Shown here one piece after another: positions 1 to 8,599 of a DNA stretch of 64,000 nt; position 1 is the first letter of the stretch, and each line of letters opens with the position of its first letter. The DNA is from 34-65-8 sp963529855 (GTDB lineage Bacteria > Pseudomonadota > Alphaproteobacteria > Sphingomonadales > Sphingomonadaceae). The stretch spans positions 1 through 64,000 of the forward strand of contig CAURZK010000003.1 of NCBI GenBank assembly GCA_963529855.1, given 5' to 3'. A program made the position numbers and the translations under genes. The notes under the pieces were generated by a model. The model did not search any database and was not told the DNA's origin. It saw nothing but the letters and a program-made list of their open reading frames with translations.

Positions 1-149
1 GCGAGCTTTCCTATTCCGGTGCCGGCAACAAGGCCGCCTTCCGTCGGCGCTTACCGCTTTTGCGCCTGGGCTTCGGTTTGACCACCAATAGTTGGCCGCG
101 CAACCGCTTCCAAGGCGCAGGCGCAACATCCCGCGTTTGACGCGTTCCG
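1..149. other. Left-edge segment without an assignable gene
   Basis: No complete gene can be supported here. On the plus strand one frame is open from base 3 to a TGA near 140 and reads like a short C-terminal tail rich in Arg and Gly (it begins ELSYSGAGNKAAFRRR). This faintly resembles the end of an AraC-type helix-turn-helix domain, but the match is too short to call. The efflux outer-membrane gene ends just to the right, on the opposite strand. Confidence 0.3.
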
Positions 150-1544
150 CTAGGCAGCATGCTCCCACCCGCCGCCGAGCGACAGGAACACCGCGATTTG
201 ATAGGTCGAGAGCTGCGCTTCGGCTTGGGCAAGCGCCGTTTCGGCCTGGCTCAATGACCGCTCGGCTTCGAGCACGATCTGGAAGTTCTCCCGTCCCGCC
301 TGATAGCGCAGCCGTGCGATCCGGGCCGCCTCTGCGCTGTGGGCGCGAGCCCGCCGCAATGTCGCGACGCGGTCGAGTTCGTTGGCATAGCGGGTGAGCG
401 CGCTTTCGGTCTCCTCCAGCGCCCCCAGCCAGGTGCCGTCGAAGCGCGCCAGCGCGGCCTGAGCGCCAGCTTCCGCCTGGGCGATCCGCGCGCGCGCGAC
501 CGAGGTGTTGGGAAAGCTCCAGCTGATCAATGGACCAAGGCCGAAGCGGAAGCCATTGCCGGAGATCAGGTTGCCCAGCGAAGCTGCCGTCGAACCGATG
601 GAGCCGCCCAGGCTGATGTCGGGGTAAAGCTCCGCAGTTGCCACTCCGACCCGCGCGGTCGCGGCGGCGAGCTCCCGCTCCGCCTGGCGGATGTCCGGAC
701 GCCGGGCGAGCAGCGAAGCGCCGCTGCCAACCGGGATCGGCTGCGCCAGAACAGGCGACGTTGCGCATTGCGCCACGACTTCGGGAAATTCCGCGGGTGG
801 CCGCCCGGTGAGAACCGACAGCCGGTACAGCGCCGTGCGTTGCTGCGCCTCGAGTGTAGGAAGCTGCGCGCGGGTTTGCTCGAGCAGCGATCCGGCCTGC
901 GCCGTATCGAGCGCGGTGCCGCGGCCTCCGGCGACCCGCCGGCGGGTGAGATCGAACGTCTGCTCCTGGATCGCAACGCTCTGCTGGGCGACATCGAGTT
1001 GTCGCCCAGCATTACACGCATCGACGTAAGCGCGCGCCGTTTCGGCAGCGATCGTCACGCGGGTGAAATCGAATGCCGCCTGCACCGCCTCCACGTCCGC
1101 GCGGCTCGCTTCGGTGGCACGGCGGATGCGCCCGAACAGGTCGAGCTGGTAACCGACATCGAGGCCAGCGTCGAAGGTGGTGTCGCTGCCACCCGGGCCT
1201 GGCTGGTTCGCATACTGTGCGCCGCCGGACAGAACCGTCTGCGGCTGACGCCCGGCACGCACTTCGCGCAGAACCGCTCGGGCCTGCGCCAGATTCGCGG
1301 CAGCGACTCGCAAGTCGGTATTCGCCGCGAGCGCCTGCGCCACCAGATCATCGAGCACCGGATCGCCGTACAGGCGCCACCACTCTCCCGGCGGCTCATC
1401 GCCGGTGAACGCAGGCGACTGCGCGCTGACGAAGGGCGCTTGCGCGGGCGCAGACGCATCAGGCGCTTGGTAGTTGGGACCAACGGTGGTGCAGGCAGCG
1501 AGCGCCGAAGCGCTGGTCGCAACCACTAATAGGCGACGGATCAT
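150..1544 (-). CDS. RND efflux outer-membrane lipoprotein (OprM/NodT family)
   Basis: This 464-residue protein is the outer-membrane channel of a tripartite efflux system. The N-terminus is a lipoprotein signal with lipobox LAAC (Cys18), followed by GPNYQAP, typical of NodT/OprM factors. The two long helical repeats that build the periplasmic tunnel are visible as Ala/Gln/Glu-rich stretches (for example around residues 40-200 and 270-450), and the length is normal for the family. It overlaps the end of the pump gene by 4 nt, so it is the last gene of an adaptor-pump-channel operon. Substrates cannot be read from sequence. The family call is firm. Confidence 0.95.
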   Translation of the reverse strand: MIRRLLVVATSASALAACTTVGPNYQAPDASAPAQAPFVSAQSPAFTGDEPPGEWWRLYGDPVLDDLVAQALAANTDLRVAAANLAQARAVLREVRAGRQPQTVLSGGAQYANQPGPGGSDTTFDAGLDVGYQLDLFGRIRRATEASRADVEAVQAAFDFTRVTIAAETARAYVDACNAGRQLDVAQQSVAIQEQTFDLTRRRVAGGRGTALDTAQAGSLLEQTRAQLPTLEAQQRTALYRLSVLTGRPPAEFPEVVAQCATSPVLAQPIPVGSGASLLARRPDIRQAERELAAATARVGVATAELYPDISLGGSIGSTAASLGNLISGNGFRFGLGPLISWSFPNTSVARARIAQAEAGAQAALARFDGTWLGALEETESALTRYANELDRVATLRRARAHSAEAARIARLRYQAGRENFQIVLEAERSLSQAETALAQAEAQLSTYQIAVFLSLGGGWEHAA

Positions 1545-4500
1545 GCTTTCGCTCCATCCTCGGATAATAGCGGATCCGCCATCGGCTCATGTTCGGCGAC
1601 AGGCTTGGCGGTCTTCTTGCGACGCCACTTGGCGAGCCAGCCGCCCATACCGCGGCTGACGACGTAGAACACCGGCGTAAAGATGAGGCCGAACACCGTC
1701 ACCCCGAGCATGCCGAAGCTCACGGCGGTGCCTAGCGCCTGGCGCATCTCGGCGCCCGGGCCCACCGCGATCGCGAGCGGGATGACGCCGAAGATGAAGG
1801 CAAAGCTGGTCATCAGGATCGGCCGCAGGCGCGAGCTCGCCGCGGTCACCGCCGCCTCCATCGGGTTCATCCCATCTTCTTCTTCGGCCTGCTTGGCGAA
1901 TTCGACGATCAGGATGGCGTTCTTTGCCGCGAGCGCGACCAGTACGACCAGTCCCACCTGCGTCAGGATGTTGTTGTCCATTCCGCGGAGCAGCACTCCA
2001 ACCAATGCGGCCAGGATGCACATCGGCACGATCAGGATCACCGCCAGGGGCAGAGTCAGCGCTTCGTATTGCGCCGCCAGCACCAGGAAGACGAACACCA
2101 CCGCCAGCAGGAACACCACCGCCGCACTGCCGCCCGCCGCCTTCTGCTGGTAGGCTAGGCCAGTCCATTCATAGGTCATGCCTTGCGGCAGCGTTTTCGC
2201 CGCCAGGTTCTCCATCGTGGCCAGGGCTATGCCGGACGAGACGCCCGGAGCAGCGTTGCCCTGGAGCTCGACTGCGGGGAACAGGTTGTAGCGCACCACG
2301 CGGCTTGGTCCACTGTCGTTCCGCAGCGTTGCCACCGACGACAGCGGCACCATGTCTCCGGTCACCGAGCGAACCTGCAGCCGCCCGATGTCGGACAGAT
2401 CATCGCGCGCGGTCGGTTCAGCTTGGGCGGTGACGCGGAAGGTGCGCCCCAGCAGGTTGAAGTCGTTGACGTAGGTAGAGCCCAGGTACGTGCCCAGCGC
2501 TTCGTAAATCTGCCCCGGCTGGACCCCGAGCAGCTGCGCCCGGTCGCGATCGACATCGGCCCCCACGCGCGGTGAGCCGGTGTTGAACAGCGAGAACACC
2601 TGCGTCACCTCGGGGGTCTGGGCGGCCGCTCCCATCATCGCCCCGGTCGATTGTTCAAGCGCCCGATAGCCGGCACCCGTGCGGTCCTGGATCATCATCG
2701 TGAAACCGTTGCCGGTGCCGAGCCCCGGCACGGCCGGCGGCGCGATCACGAACGTGTTCGCTCCCTGGATCTCGGCAGCCATGGCCTGGGTCAGTGCACC
2801 GGACAGTTCGGTGGCGGACAGGCCATTGCCGCTGCGCTCGCTCCAGTCCTTCAGGCGCACGAACATCGTGCCGGTATTCGACGCTTGCGAAAAACTCGCT
2901 CCGTCCAGACCGGCAAAGGTCGCTGCATCCACCACGCCAGGGTTCTTGCGAACGATTTGGTAGGCGCGCGCCAGCACCTCGCGCGTCCGCTCCAGTGACG
3001 AGCCGGGGGGCAGCTGGACCACCCCGATCAATATGCCCTGGTCCTGTTCCGGGATGAAGCCCGTCGGGGTGGAAGTGAGCGTCACGCCAGTAGCCGCCAA
3101 CAGGACCCCGTAGATCCCCAGCATCAGAGCCGTCTTGCGCACCAGTTGAGCGGTGAACCGCCCATAGCGGTCTGACAGCCAGTCGAACCCGGCATTGAAC
3201 TTGTCGGCCGCGCGGCGCAGCGGACGCGTCAGGCGATTGCCTTCGCCATGATGCTCCTGATGCGGCTTCAGCAGGATTGCGGCAAGCGCCGGCGACAGAG
3301 TGAGGGACACGATCAGCGAGATGAGCGCCGCGGCCGCGATGGTCACCGCGAACTGACGGTAGAAGATACCCGGAATGCCCGCCACGAACCCCGTGGGAAT
3401 GAACACCGCCGTCAGCACCAGGCCGATGGCGATCAAGGCGCCGGACACTTCGCGCATCGTCCGGTGCGCCGCTTCGCGTGGGCTGAGGCCAGCGCGGATA
3501 TGCTTCTCCACCGCCTCGACCACTACGATCGCGTCATCGACGACGATGCCGACCGCCAGCACCAGGGCGAACAGCGACAGCGAATTGATCGAGAAACCAA
3601 GCCCGAGCTGGACGGCAAAGGTACCGACCAGCGCCACCGGGATAGCCAGGATCGGTATGACCGCCGCGCGCCAGGTCTGGAGGAACACCAGCACCACCAG
3701 GATAACCAGCGCAATGGCCTCGAACAGCGTCGACTGCACGGCCTCGACCGATGCGGCGACGTATTCGGTCGGGTTGTACGGGATGGTGAAGGTCACCCCC
3801 GGCGGGAACGTCTTCGACGCTTCTTCCACTTCGTCCAGCACCAGCTGCGCCGCATCGAGCGCGTTCGAGCCCGGCTGCTGAATAACCGCGAGCGCGACGC
3901 CCCGCTTGCCTCCGAACGAAGCCTCGATCCCGTAGTCCTGGCTGCCGAGTTCGACCCGCGCCACATCGCGCACGCGAGTGATCGCCCCAGTTACGTCGGT
4001 CTTGATGACGACATCGGCGAACTGTTCGGGATCGCTGAGGCGGCCTTGCACCTGGATCGGTAGCTGGAAGGCGGGGTTTCCATTTGCGTAGGGCGGTTGT
4101 CCCAACGCGCCGCCTGCCACCTGGACGTTCTGCGTTCGCAACGCCGTGACGATCTCGCCGGCGGTAAGGTTGCGGGCCGCGGCCTTGTCCGGATCGATCC
4201 AGATGCGCATCGCATAGTTGCCGCCGCCGAACACGTTGACGCCGCCCACACCTTCCAGCCGTAGGAGACGGTCGCGCAAGTTAGTGTTGGCGAAATTGCC
4301 GATGTAGTCGACGTCGAGATTGGGATCGTCGGAGATCAGCGCGACGATCATCAGGAAGCCGGTGGATGCCTTGCTGACCGTGACGCCGATCTGGCGCACC
4401 TGCTCGGGCAGGCGCGGCTCGGCCAGCGCGACGCGGTTCTGTACTAGCACCTGGGCCGCATCGAGGTCAGTGCCCGGCTCGAAGGTGACGGTGATCCCCG

Positions 4501-4765
4501 CCGCTCCGTCGGTCGAGGAGGAAGACATGTAGAGCATACCCTCAACGCCGTTCACCTCCTGCTCGATCGGCGCGGCGACCGTCTCCGCCATCGTCTCGGA
4601 CGAGGCGCCGGGAAACGCGGTGTTGATCGTGATCGTCGGCGGCGCGATCTCCGGGTATTGGGAGAGCGACAGCTGCGGGTAGGCGAAGGCGCCGATCAGC
4701 GTGATGAACACGGCGATGACGGCGGCAAAGATCGGCCGTTCGATGAAGAAGCGCGAAATGTTCAT
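1541..4765 (-). CDS. RND multidrug efflux pump, HAE1 family (AcrB/MexB-like permease)
   Basis: This 1074-residue inner-membrane proton-driven pump starts MNISRFFIERPIFAAVIAVF, the usual HAE1 N-terminus and first transmembrane helix. Near residue 405 the helix GIVVDDAIVVVEAV carries the paired Asp residues of the proton relay, and LVALAAKNAILIVEFAKQ near residue 945 carries the matching Lys. Two large periplasmic loops and twelve predicted helices fit the family, and the length is slightly long but normal because of a charged C-terminal tail. It lies 17 nt downstream of the adaptor gene and overlaps the channel gene, so the three are co-transcribed. Likely controlled by the divergent TetR. Confidence 0.97.
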   Translation of the reverse strand: MNISRFFIERPIFAAVIAVFITLIGAFAYPQLSLSQYPEIAPPTITINTAFPGASSETMAETVAAPIEQEVNGVEGMLYMSSSSTDGAAGITVTFEPGTDLDAAQVLVQNRVALAEPRLPEQVRQIGVTVSKASTGFLMIVALISDDPNLDVDYIGNFANTNLRDRLLRLEGVGGVNVFGGGNYAMRIWIDPDKAAARNLTAGEIVTALRTQNVQVAGGALGQPPYANGNPAFQLPIQVQGRLSDPEQFADVVIKTDVTGAITRVRDVARVELGSQDYGIEASFGGKRGVALAVIQQPGSNALDAAQLVLDEVEEASKTFPPGVTFTIPYNPTEYVAASVEAVQSTLFEAIALVILVVLVFLQTWRAAVIPILAIPVALVGTFAVQLGLGFSINSLSLFALVLAVGIVVDDAIVVVEAVEKHIRAGLSPREAAHRTMREVSGALIAIGLVLTAVFIPTGFVAGIPGIFYRQFAVTIAAAALISLIVSLTLSPALAAILLKPHQEHHGEGNRLTRPLRRAADKFNAGFDWLSDRYGRFTAQLVRKTALMLGIYGVLLAATGVTLTSTPTGFIPEQDQGILIGVVQLPPGSSLERTREVLARAYQIVRKNPGVVDAATFAGLDGASFSQASNTGTMFVRLKDWSERSGNGLSATELSGALTQAMAAEIQGANTFVIAPPAVPGLGTGNGFTMMIQDRTGAGYRALEQSTGAMMGAAAQTPEVTQVFSLFNTGSPRVGADVDRDRAQLLGVQPGQIYEALGTYLGSTYVNDFNLLGRTFRVTAQAEPTARDDLSDIGRLQVRSVTGDMVPLSSVATLRNDSGPSRVVRYNLFPAVELQGNAAPGVSSGIALATMENLAAKTLPQGMTYEWTGLAYQQKAAGGSAAVVFLLAVVFVFLVLAAQYEALTLPLAVILIVPMCILAALVGVLLRGMDNNILTQVGLVVLVALAAKNAILIVEFAKQAEEEDGMNPMEAAVTAASSRLRPILMTSFAFIFGVIPLAIAVGPGAEMRQALGTAVSFGMLGVTVFGLIFTPVFYVVSRGMGGWLAKWRRKKTAKPVAEHEPMADPLLSEDGAKA

Positions 4766-4782
4766 GAGGTCTTTCGCTCCGC

Positions 4783-5982
4783 CTAGGCGGCGTCGGGCGT
4801 TGTGGCGATCGACGGCGGTGGTGCCGCCGGCGAGGCTCCAGCCGGTTCAACCCCATTCGACGGCTGAATACGCCCGTTCCTGGGAGCGACCTTCTGGCCC
4901 GGACGGGCGCGCTGGATCCCGTTAATGATCACGCGATCTTGTGGCCGCAGCCCGCTGCGCACAACGCGCAAGTTGCCGAACATCGGGCCGAGGACAACCG
5001 GGCGGACGAGCACGGTCCCCTTGCTGTCGACCACGTAGACCACGCGCCGCGCAGCGTCGGTCACGATCGCGGTGTCGGGGACCAGCAAGGCGCGGTAGGG
5101 CTGTGACGAAGCGAGCCGGGCGTATCCGAACATTCCCGGCTTCAGCAAGCCGCCCGGGTTCGGCACCACCGCGCGCACCCGCACGGTGCCGGCGCCGGTG
5201 TTCACCGAGGTGTCGACGAAGTCGAGGCTCCCGGCGTGGGTATAGCTTGCTTCATCCTGGAGGCGGATCCGCACCGTAGTGCCCACGCGTGCTCCGGCGT
5301 TCTGCCGCTCGTACTTGAGCACCTGTGCTTCGGATCCTTCAAAGCTGAAGTGCAGCGGGCTGGTAGAAGCAATGGTCGTGAGAACCGTCTGGTCGGCGGT
5401 CACCGAGTTGCCGGCATCGATCCGGCGATCCGAAACCTGCCCGGAGATGGGCGCCACCACGCGGGTGAAACCGACGTTCAACTGCTGCGCATTGATCGCG
5501 GCGCGCGCCGCGGCGACATCGGCGGTTCCGGCCCTGACAGCCGCCTGCCGCTGTTCGACTTCTTCCGTGCTGGCAGCCTGCTGGGCAGCAAGCGTGCGCG
5601 AACGGGCAAGCTCGGTCCGCGCATTGGCAAGGGTTGCTTCCGCCCGGGCAAGCTGGGCCTGGGCCTGCGCCAACGCTGCCTGGGAAGGACGCGCGTCGAT
5701 CGAGAACAGCAGTTGGCCCTTGCGGACATATTGCCCGTCTCGGAAGTGCACCGACTGCAGGTAGCCGGTTGCCCGGGGCTTCACCTCCACGCTCTGGATG
5801 GCTTCGAAGCGCCCCACGAAGTTGTCCCAGTCGACAACTTCCTGCGCAACCGGCGTGGCGACCGTCACTGGCGCGGCAGGCGGCGGTGCGGCCGCCTCGT
5901 CACTGCCGCATGCGGCGAGGGTCAGAGCCAGGACGAGAGGCAGGACAAAACGCGCGGAAATCGCGGGGTGAATTGCAGGCAT
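4783..5982 (-). CDS. RND efflux periplasmic adaptor (membrane fusion protein, AcrA/MexA-like)
   Basis: This 399-residue lipoprotein adaptor links the inner-membrane pump to the outer-membrane channel. The start at 5982 gives MPAIHPAISARF followed by a hydrophobic stretch and lipobox LAAC (Cys25); an upstream in-frame ATG at 6057 would add 25 residues that spoil the signal peptide. The barrel-sandwich half-motif VKPRATGYLQSVHFRDGQYVRKG is at about residue 70, a long coiled hairpin rich in Ala/Gln/Glu follows, and the second lipoyl half GFTRVVAPISGQVSDR comes after it. The C-terminal tail is Pro/Ala-rich. It is first in the operon and faces the TetR gene across operator-like palindromes. Confidence 0.95.
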   Translation of the reverse strand: MPAIHPAISARFVLPLVLALTLAACGSDEAAAPPPAAPVTVATPVAQEVVDWDNFVGRFEAIQSVEVKPRATGYLQSVHFRDGQYVRKGQLLFSIDARPSQAALAQAQAQLARAEATLANARTELARSRTLAAQQAASTEEVEQRQAAVRAGTADVAAARAAINAQQLNVGFTRVVAPISGQVSDRRIDAGNSVTADQTVLTTIASTSPLHFSFEGSEAQVLKYERQNAGARVGTTVRIRLQDEASYTHAGSLDFVDTSVNTGAGTVRVRAVVPNPGGLLKPGMFGYARLASSQPYRALLVPDTAIVTDAARRVVYVVDSKGTVLVRPVVLGPMFGNLRVVRSGLRPQDRVIINGIQRARPGQKVAPRNGRIQPSNGVEPAGASPAAPPPSIATTPDAA

Positions 5983-6060
5983 GGGCGTGCTTTCAAGAAG
6001 TGAGCCGGTCCACGAACTGGGATCATTCCGGCGGCGGCCAACTAAGAGGCGGTTCATGCC

Positions 6061-6101
6061 AAGTCAACACTCGTTGGCTAAAAGTCAGCAAACGTTGACT
6101 T
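6061..6101. promoter_or_regulatory. Two tandem operator-like palindromes between efflux operon and tetR
   Basis: Two 20-bp imperfect palindromes lie head to tail: 6061-6080 (core GTCAAC-N4-GTTGGC) and 6082-6101 (core GTCAGC-N4-GTTGAC). Each has one mismatch to the symmetric consensus GTCAAC-N4-GTTGAC. The two cores start 21 bp apart, two helical turns, so bound dimers would sit on the same DNA face. They lie in the divergent gap between the adaptor start and the regulator start, which is the classic place for a TetR autorepressor. Binding is inferred, not shown. Confidence 0.7.
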
Positions 6102-6136
6102 GTCCCCGGAGTTCACTACCCGGGCCATGAGAGGAC

Positions 6137-6703
6137 ATGATGATCACGCGCGTAAAGAATGCGGCTGCGACCCGCGAGGCTCTGTTGCGCGCGGCGCGCC
6201 GGCGATTCGTCGAGGACAGCTACAGCGATGTGGGCCTGCGCGATGTTGCGCGGGATGCCGGCGTGGACGTGGCTATGGTAGCCCGGTATTTCGGCTCAAA
6301 GGAAGACCTGTTCCGCGAGGTGCTGCGGGGCAGCGAGCCTCATTGGCTTGACCCTGCGCTGACGGCGCAGGAACTTCCCGCGGTTCTTGCCAGCATGGCG
6401 GTGCGGGCAGACGAGGCAGAAGACCGGGAGAACTCCGACCGACTGCTTATCCTGCTGCGTTCAGCGTCCTCGCCCGCTGCGGAGGCGCTGGTCAGAGACG
6501 CCTTCGAGGAAGATGTGCTGAAGCCCATCGCCAACTTGTTGGCGCGCGACGACGCCTACATGCGCGCCTCGCTCGCGCTGGCGATCTTGTGCGGCACCAC
6601 GGTGCTTCGCACGGTGATGACGGTGCAGCCGCTGCAGGAATGCCACCAGTGCGACCTGGAGAGCAACCTGCGCGAATTGCTGCAGCGAGCGCTACTCTCC
6701 TAG
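6137..6703 (+). CDS. TetR/AcrR family transcriptional regulator
   Basis: This 188-residue regulator has a helix-turn-helix at about residues 22-55 (DVGLRDVARDAGVDVAMVARYFGSKEDLFREVL), the standard TetR N-terminal DNA-binding layout. The C-terminal ligand domain is poorly conserved; it holds a Cys-x-Cys-like segment near residue 170 (ECHQCD). The first two codons are both ATG; the GAGAGG ribosome site fits the second (6140) slightly better. It is divergent from the RND operon, with paired palindromes in between, so it probably represses the efflux operon and itself and is released by a pump substrate. Confidence 0.9.
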   Translation: MMITRVKNAAATREALLRAARRRFVEDSYSDVGLRDVARDAGVDVAMVARYFGSKEDLFREVLRGSEPHWLDPALTAQELPAVLASMAVRADEAEDRENSDRLLILLRSASSPAAEALVRDAFEEDVLKPIANLLARDDAYMRASLALAILCGTTVLRTVMTVQPLQECHQCDLESNLRELLQRALLS

Positions 6704-7067
6704 GGCCCGTGTGCTAGCGCTACGTTCCGCTCGGGCGTCCAGCAGCGTGCGGGTGTCCGCATTTGGGTGTCCAGAGGAAGTGCGCTGTAAGTCTGCTATG
6801 GGCGCAAAGCGGACAATATACTTACCGTTGCCGCAGTCCTCAGCGTAGTGCGGCACCTTCATCTTCTGACGCGGTTGCAATCGCTCCAAGCGCTTAGCTC
6901 AGCACGCCGTGGGACTGAGCCAGTCCTCTCCGTCCAGAACGAAGAACAGACGGTCGACACGCCCGTCGGGGCGACAGCCAAAACTGTTTGTAGAGCATAG
7001 CTTTCGGGAAGTGCGTTGGGGGGGGAAAAGCCTACGGCTTCGCCGTTAAAGCGAAAGGGAATAAGAC
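6704..7067. other. Gene-poor spacer with a dispersed-repeat-like segment
   Basis: This stretch of about 360 bases has no credible gene. On the minus strand around 6780-6830 it can be read as YIVRFAPIADL, which resembles the RFAPIAD-type strings that recur in spurious small ORFs from dispersed intergenic repeats of alphaproteobacteria (from memory, not searched). A run of G lies near 7018-7025. By eye the segment has less GC than its neighbours. Together with the truncated comM to the right, it suggests a patched, non-core region. Confidence 0.5.
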
Positions 7068-7271
7068 ATGGTATACAGCGATGAGAAACAGCGTTCGGCG
7101 ATCGAAGCGCTTCGTGAGCTCAGCGTTTCCGACCCAGCGGTGCAGGTGAACATCGCAAGGTACACGAAGGCAATGGGCGAGATGCTTCGGGGTCGGCCGA
7201 TGGATCGGGTCGGTGCCAAGCACGTTGCTGCTGCGGCGTGCTTTACCATGTATGGTAGTGACCGGGACTAA
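7068..7271 (+). CDS. Small hypothetical protein, first gene of a two-gene cassette
   Basis: This 67-residue protein (MVYSDEKQRSAIEALRELSV...) is not recognised. It looks helical, with a charged first half and an AAAACF segment near the C-terminus, and it has no membrane segment. A modest AAAGGGA ribosome site precedes the ATG. It ends 3 nt before the next gene, so the two are probably co-transcribed. It lies in the gap between the efflux regulator and the broken comM gene, which suggests accessory DNA. The reading frame looks real because of its in-line partner and spacing, but no function can be assigned. Confidence 0.55.
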   Translation: MVYSDEKQRSAIEALRELSVSDPAVQVNIARYTKAMGEMLRGRPMDRVGAKHVAAAACFTMYGSDRD

Positions 7272-7274
7272 CTC

Positions 7275-7676
7275 ATGGCAGCGTCCGTTAGGCTCGAAAT
7301 CGATCAGGTCATTCTGACATTCGATGTCGATGACCCACTTGGAATGCCCACCGGGCTCGTCGCGGTCCGTCTCGAAGAGCCGGAAGTGGCATTCTATGGG
7401 CGGTGCAGGCTGTGGGCATCTGCCAACGACGGCAGGCTAATCATTGTCCCTGAAGCGGACGCCGAACGACATTTCTATGCCAGCGGCGAGAGCCTTGTCG
7501 AGCGCTGGCGCCGCCTGCCTGGGTCGCTGGAGGCCGGTGAGAAGCGCGCTTGGCACCGTCTCAAGATGTTGGCGGGTAGCTTTGATCTTGATGATCTTGA
7601 GCGAGCTCGGCTCAACGTGTTGAGCAAGGGAGACGACGGTCGACTGACCGCCACAGTGAAACGACTGGCGGCGTGA
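7275..7676 (+). CDS. Hypothetical protein, second gene of the cassette
   Basis: This 133-residue soluble protein is not recognised. The first half alternates hydrophobic and charged residues like a beta-sheet domain (VRLEIDQVILTFDVDD, GLVAVRLEEPEVAFYG), and the second half is more helical and basic, with two Trp. There is no signal peptide or membrane helix. It starts 3 nt after the 67-residue gene and is followed by a hairpin at 7686-7710, so the two genes form a compact unit. A toxin-antitoxin or other selfish pair is possible from size and spacing alone, but no family motif supports that. Confidence 0.55.
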   Translation: MAASVRLEIDQVILTFDVDDPLGMPTGLVAVRLEEPEVAFYGRCRLWASANDGRLIIVPEADAERHFYASGESLVERWRRLPGSLEAGEKRAWHRLKMLAGSFDLDDLERARLNVLSKGDDGRLTATVKRLAA

Positions 7677-7685
7677 CCGATGCGA

Positions 7686-7715
7686 GCGGAGCGGCGTTTG
7701 GACGCTCCGCTTTCC
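7686..7715 (+). terminator. Hairpin terminator after the two-gene cassette
   Basis: A perfect 8-bp stem (GCGGAGCG at 7686-7693 with CGCTCCGC at 7703-7710), a 9-nt loop and a short T run end the transcript of the small gene pair. Confidence 0.55.
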
Positions 7716-7816
7716 GCGGAGTCTCATTCAGATTTGCGACGCGAGTTCTAATCCTCCCCAAACTGTGGCCGTATCCTCAGGCTCAGAAGCCAATCAGCAT
7801 TTGCATGGGTTGCAAC

Positions 7817-8473
7817 TCATGGAGGAGCAATCAGGAGCAGGTTGTGGCCGCCCGCCGCGGCAATCTCCAGCGCGCGCTTGGCGGTTTCCTGGCCCTTTAC
7901 CTGCTTCAGGTCCGGCCCCGGGGTGCGCGGCTCCACCTCGCCCGGCACGGGTTCGGGCAGGCGCTGCGTGCCGCGCAGGTGATTGAGCAGGCTGACGAGG
8001 TCGGGCGCCGCGACCACCGGGACGCCGCTGGCCCAGCGCGCTTCGGACCCTTGCGCAGCCGGGCAGATCAGCCCCGCATCCTCGCTGCTGGCGTGGAGCG
8101 CGGCGAGCAGCACCCCGGGCGAGGGCACGACGCGGCCATCCAGCGCCAGTTCGCCCACTGCGATGAAATCGGCCAGCTGCTCGGCATCGGTGACGCCCAT
8201 TGCGGCGAGCAGCGCCAGCGCCACCGGCAGTTCGTAGTGCGAACCTTCTTTCGGCAGATCGGCAGGCGACAAGTTGATCGTGATCCGCTTGGGCGGCAAC
8301 GCCAGGCCCATCGAAGACAGCGCGGCGCGGACCCGTTCCTTGCTTTCGCCGACCGCCTTGTTGGCAAGGCCGACGATATCGAATCGGGGCAGGCCCGGCG
8401 CGATCGAGCATTGCACTTCCACCCCGCGCGCTTCCAGCCCGAGATAGGCGACCGTTCTGACGATTGCGACCAC
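7817..8473 (-). pseudogene. comM: Truncated comM/yifB (Mg-chelatase-like ATPase), 5' half only
   Basis: The 218-residue remnant starts at a GTG (8473) and reads VAIVRTVAYLGLEARGVEVQ, then the complete N-terminal ChlI-like S5 domain (DIVGLANKAVGESKERVR, INLSPADLPKEG). It stops after GGHNLLLIAPP. Intact ComM proteins continue as GPPGSGKS and run to about 500 residues, so everything from the Walker A loop onward is missing: the ATPase core, Walker B and C-terminal domain. ComM is a hexameric helicase that helps integrate donor DNA during transformation; this copy cannot bind ATP. The frame is lost precisely at the junction with the gene-poor segment to the left, so a rearrangement is more likely than a point mutation. 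Confidence 0.85.
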
Positions 8474-8599
8474 GAATGCCCCTGTGCGACCCCTGCCCGG
8501 TGATGGCCGGAACAGGCGGGCTTGTCGAGCGCGGCTGGTAACCTTTCGGCAAGGATATCGATTCGCATTTGGGCAAGCCGCAGCAGGCACAATGCAGCC

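Noticed and set aside
1..149. C-terminus of an AraC-type regulator at the left edge
   Set aside because: Only about 45 residues are visible and the resemblance is weak; kept as an unassigned segment.
6692..6889. 65-residue minus-strand ORF with an RFAPIADL string
   Set aside because: Looks like a dispersed-repeat readout, not a gene; it also overlaps the end of tetR.
7730..7850. tRNA or tmRNA end as an integration site beside comM
   Set aside because: A TTCTAATCC string recalls a T-arm, but there is no acceptor stem, no CCA and no clover-leaf.
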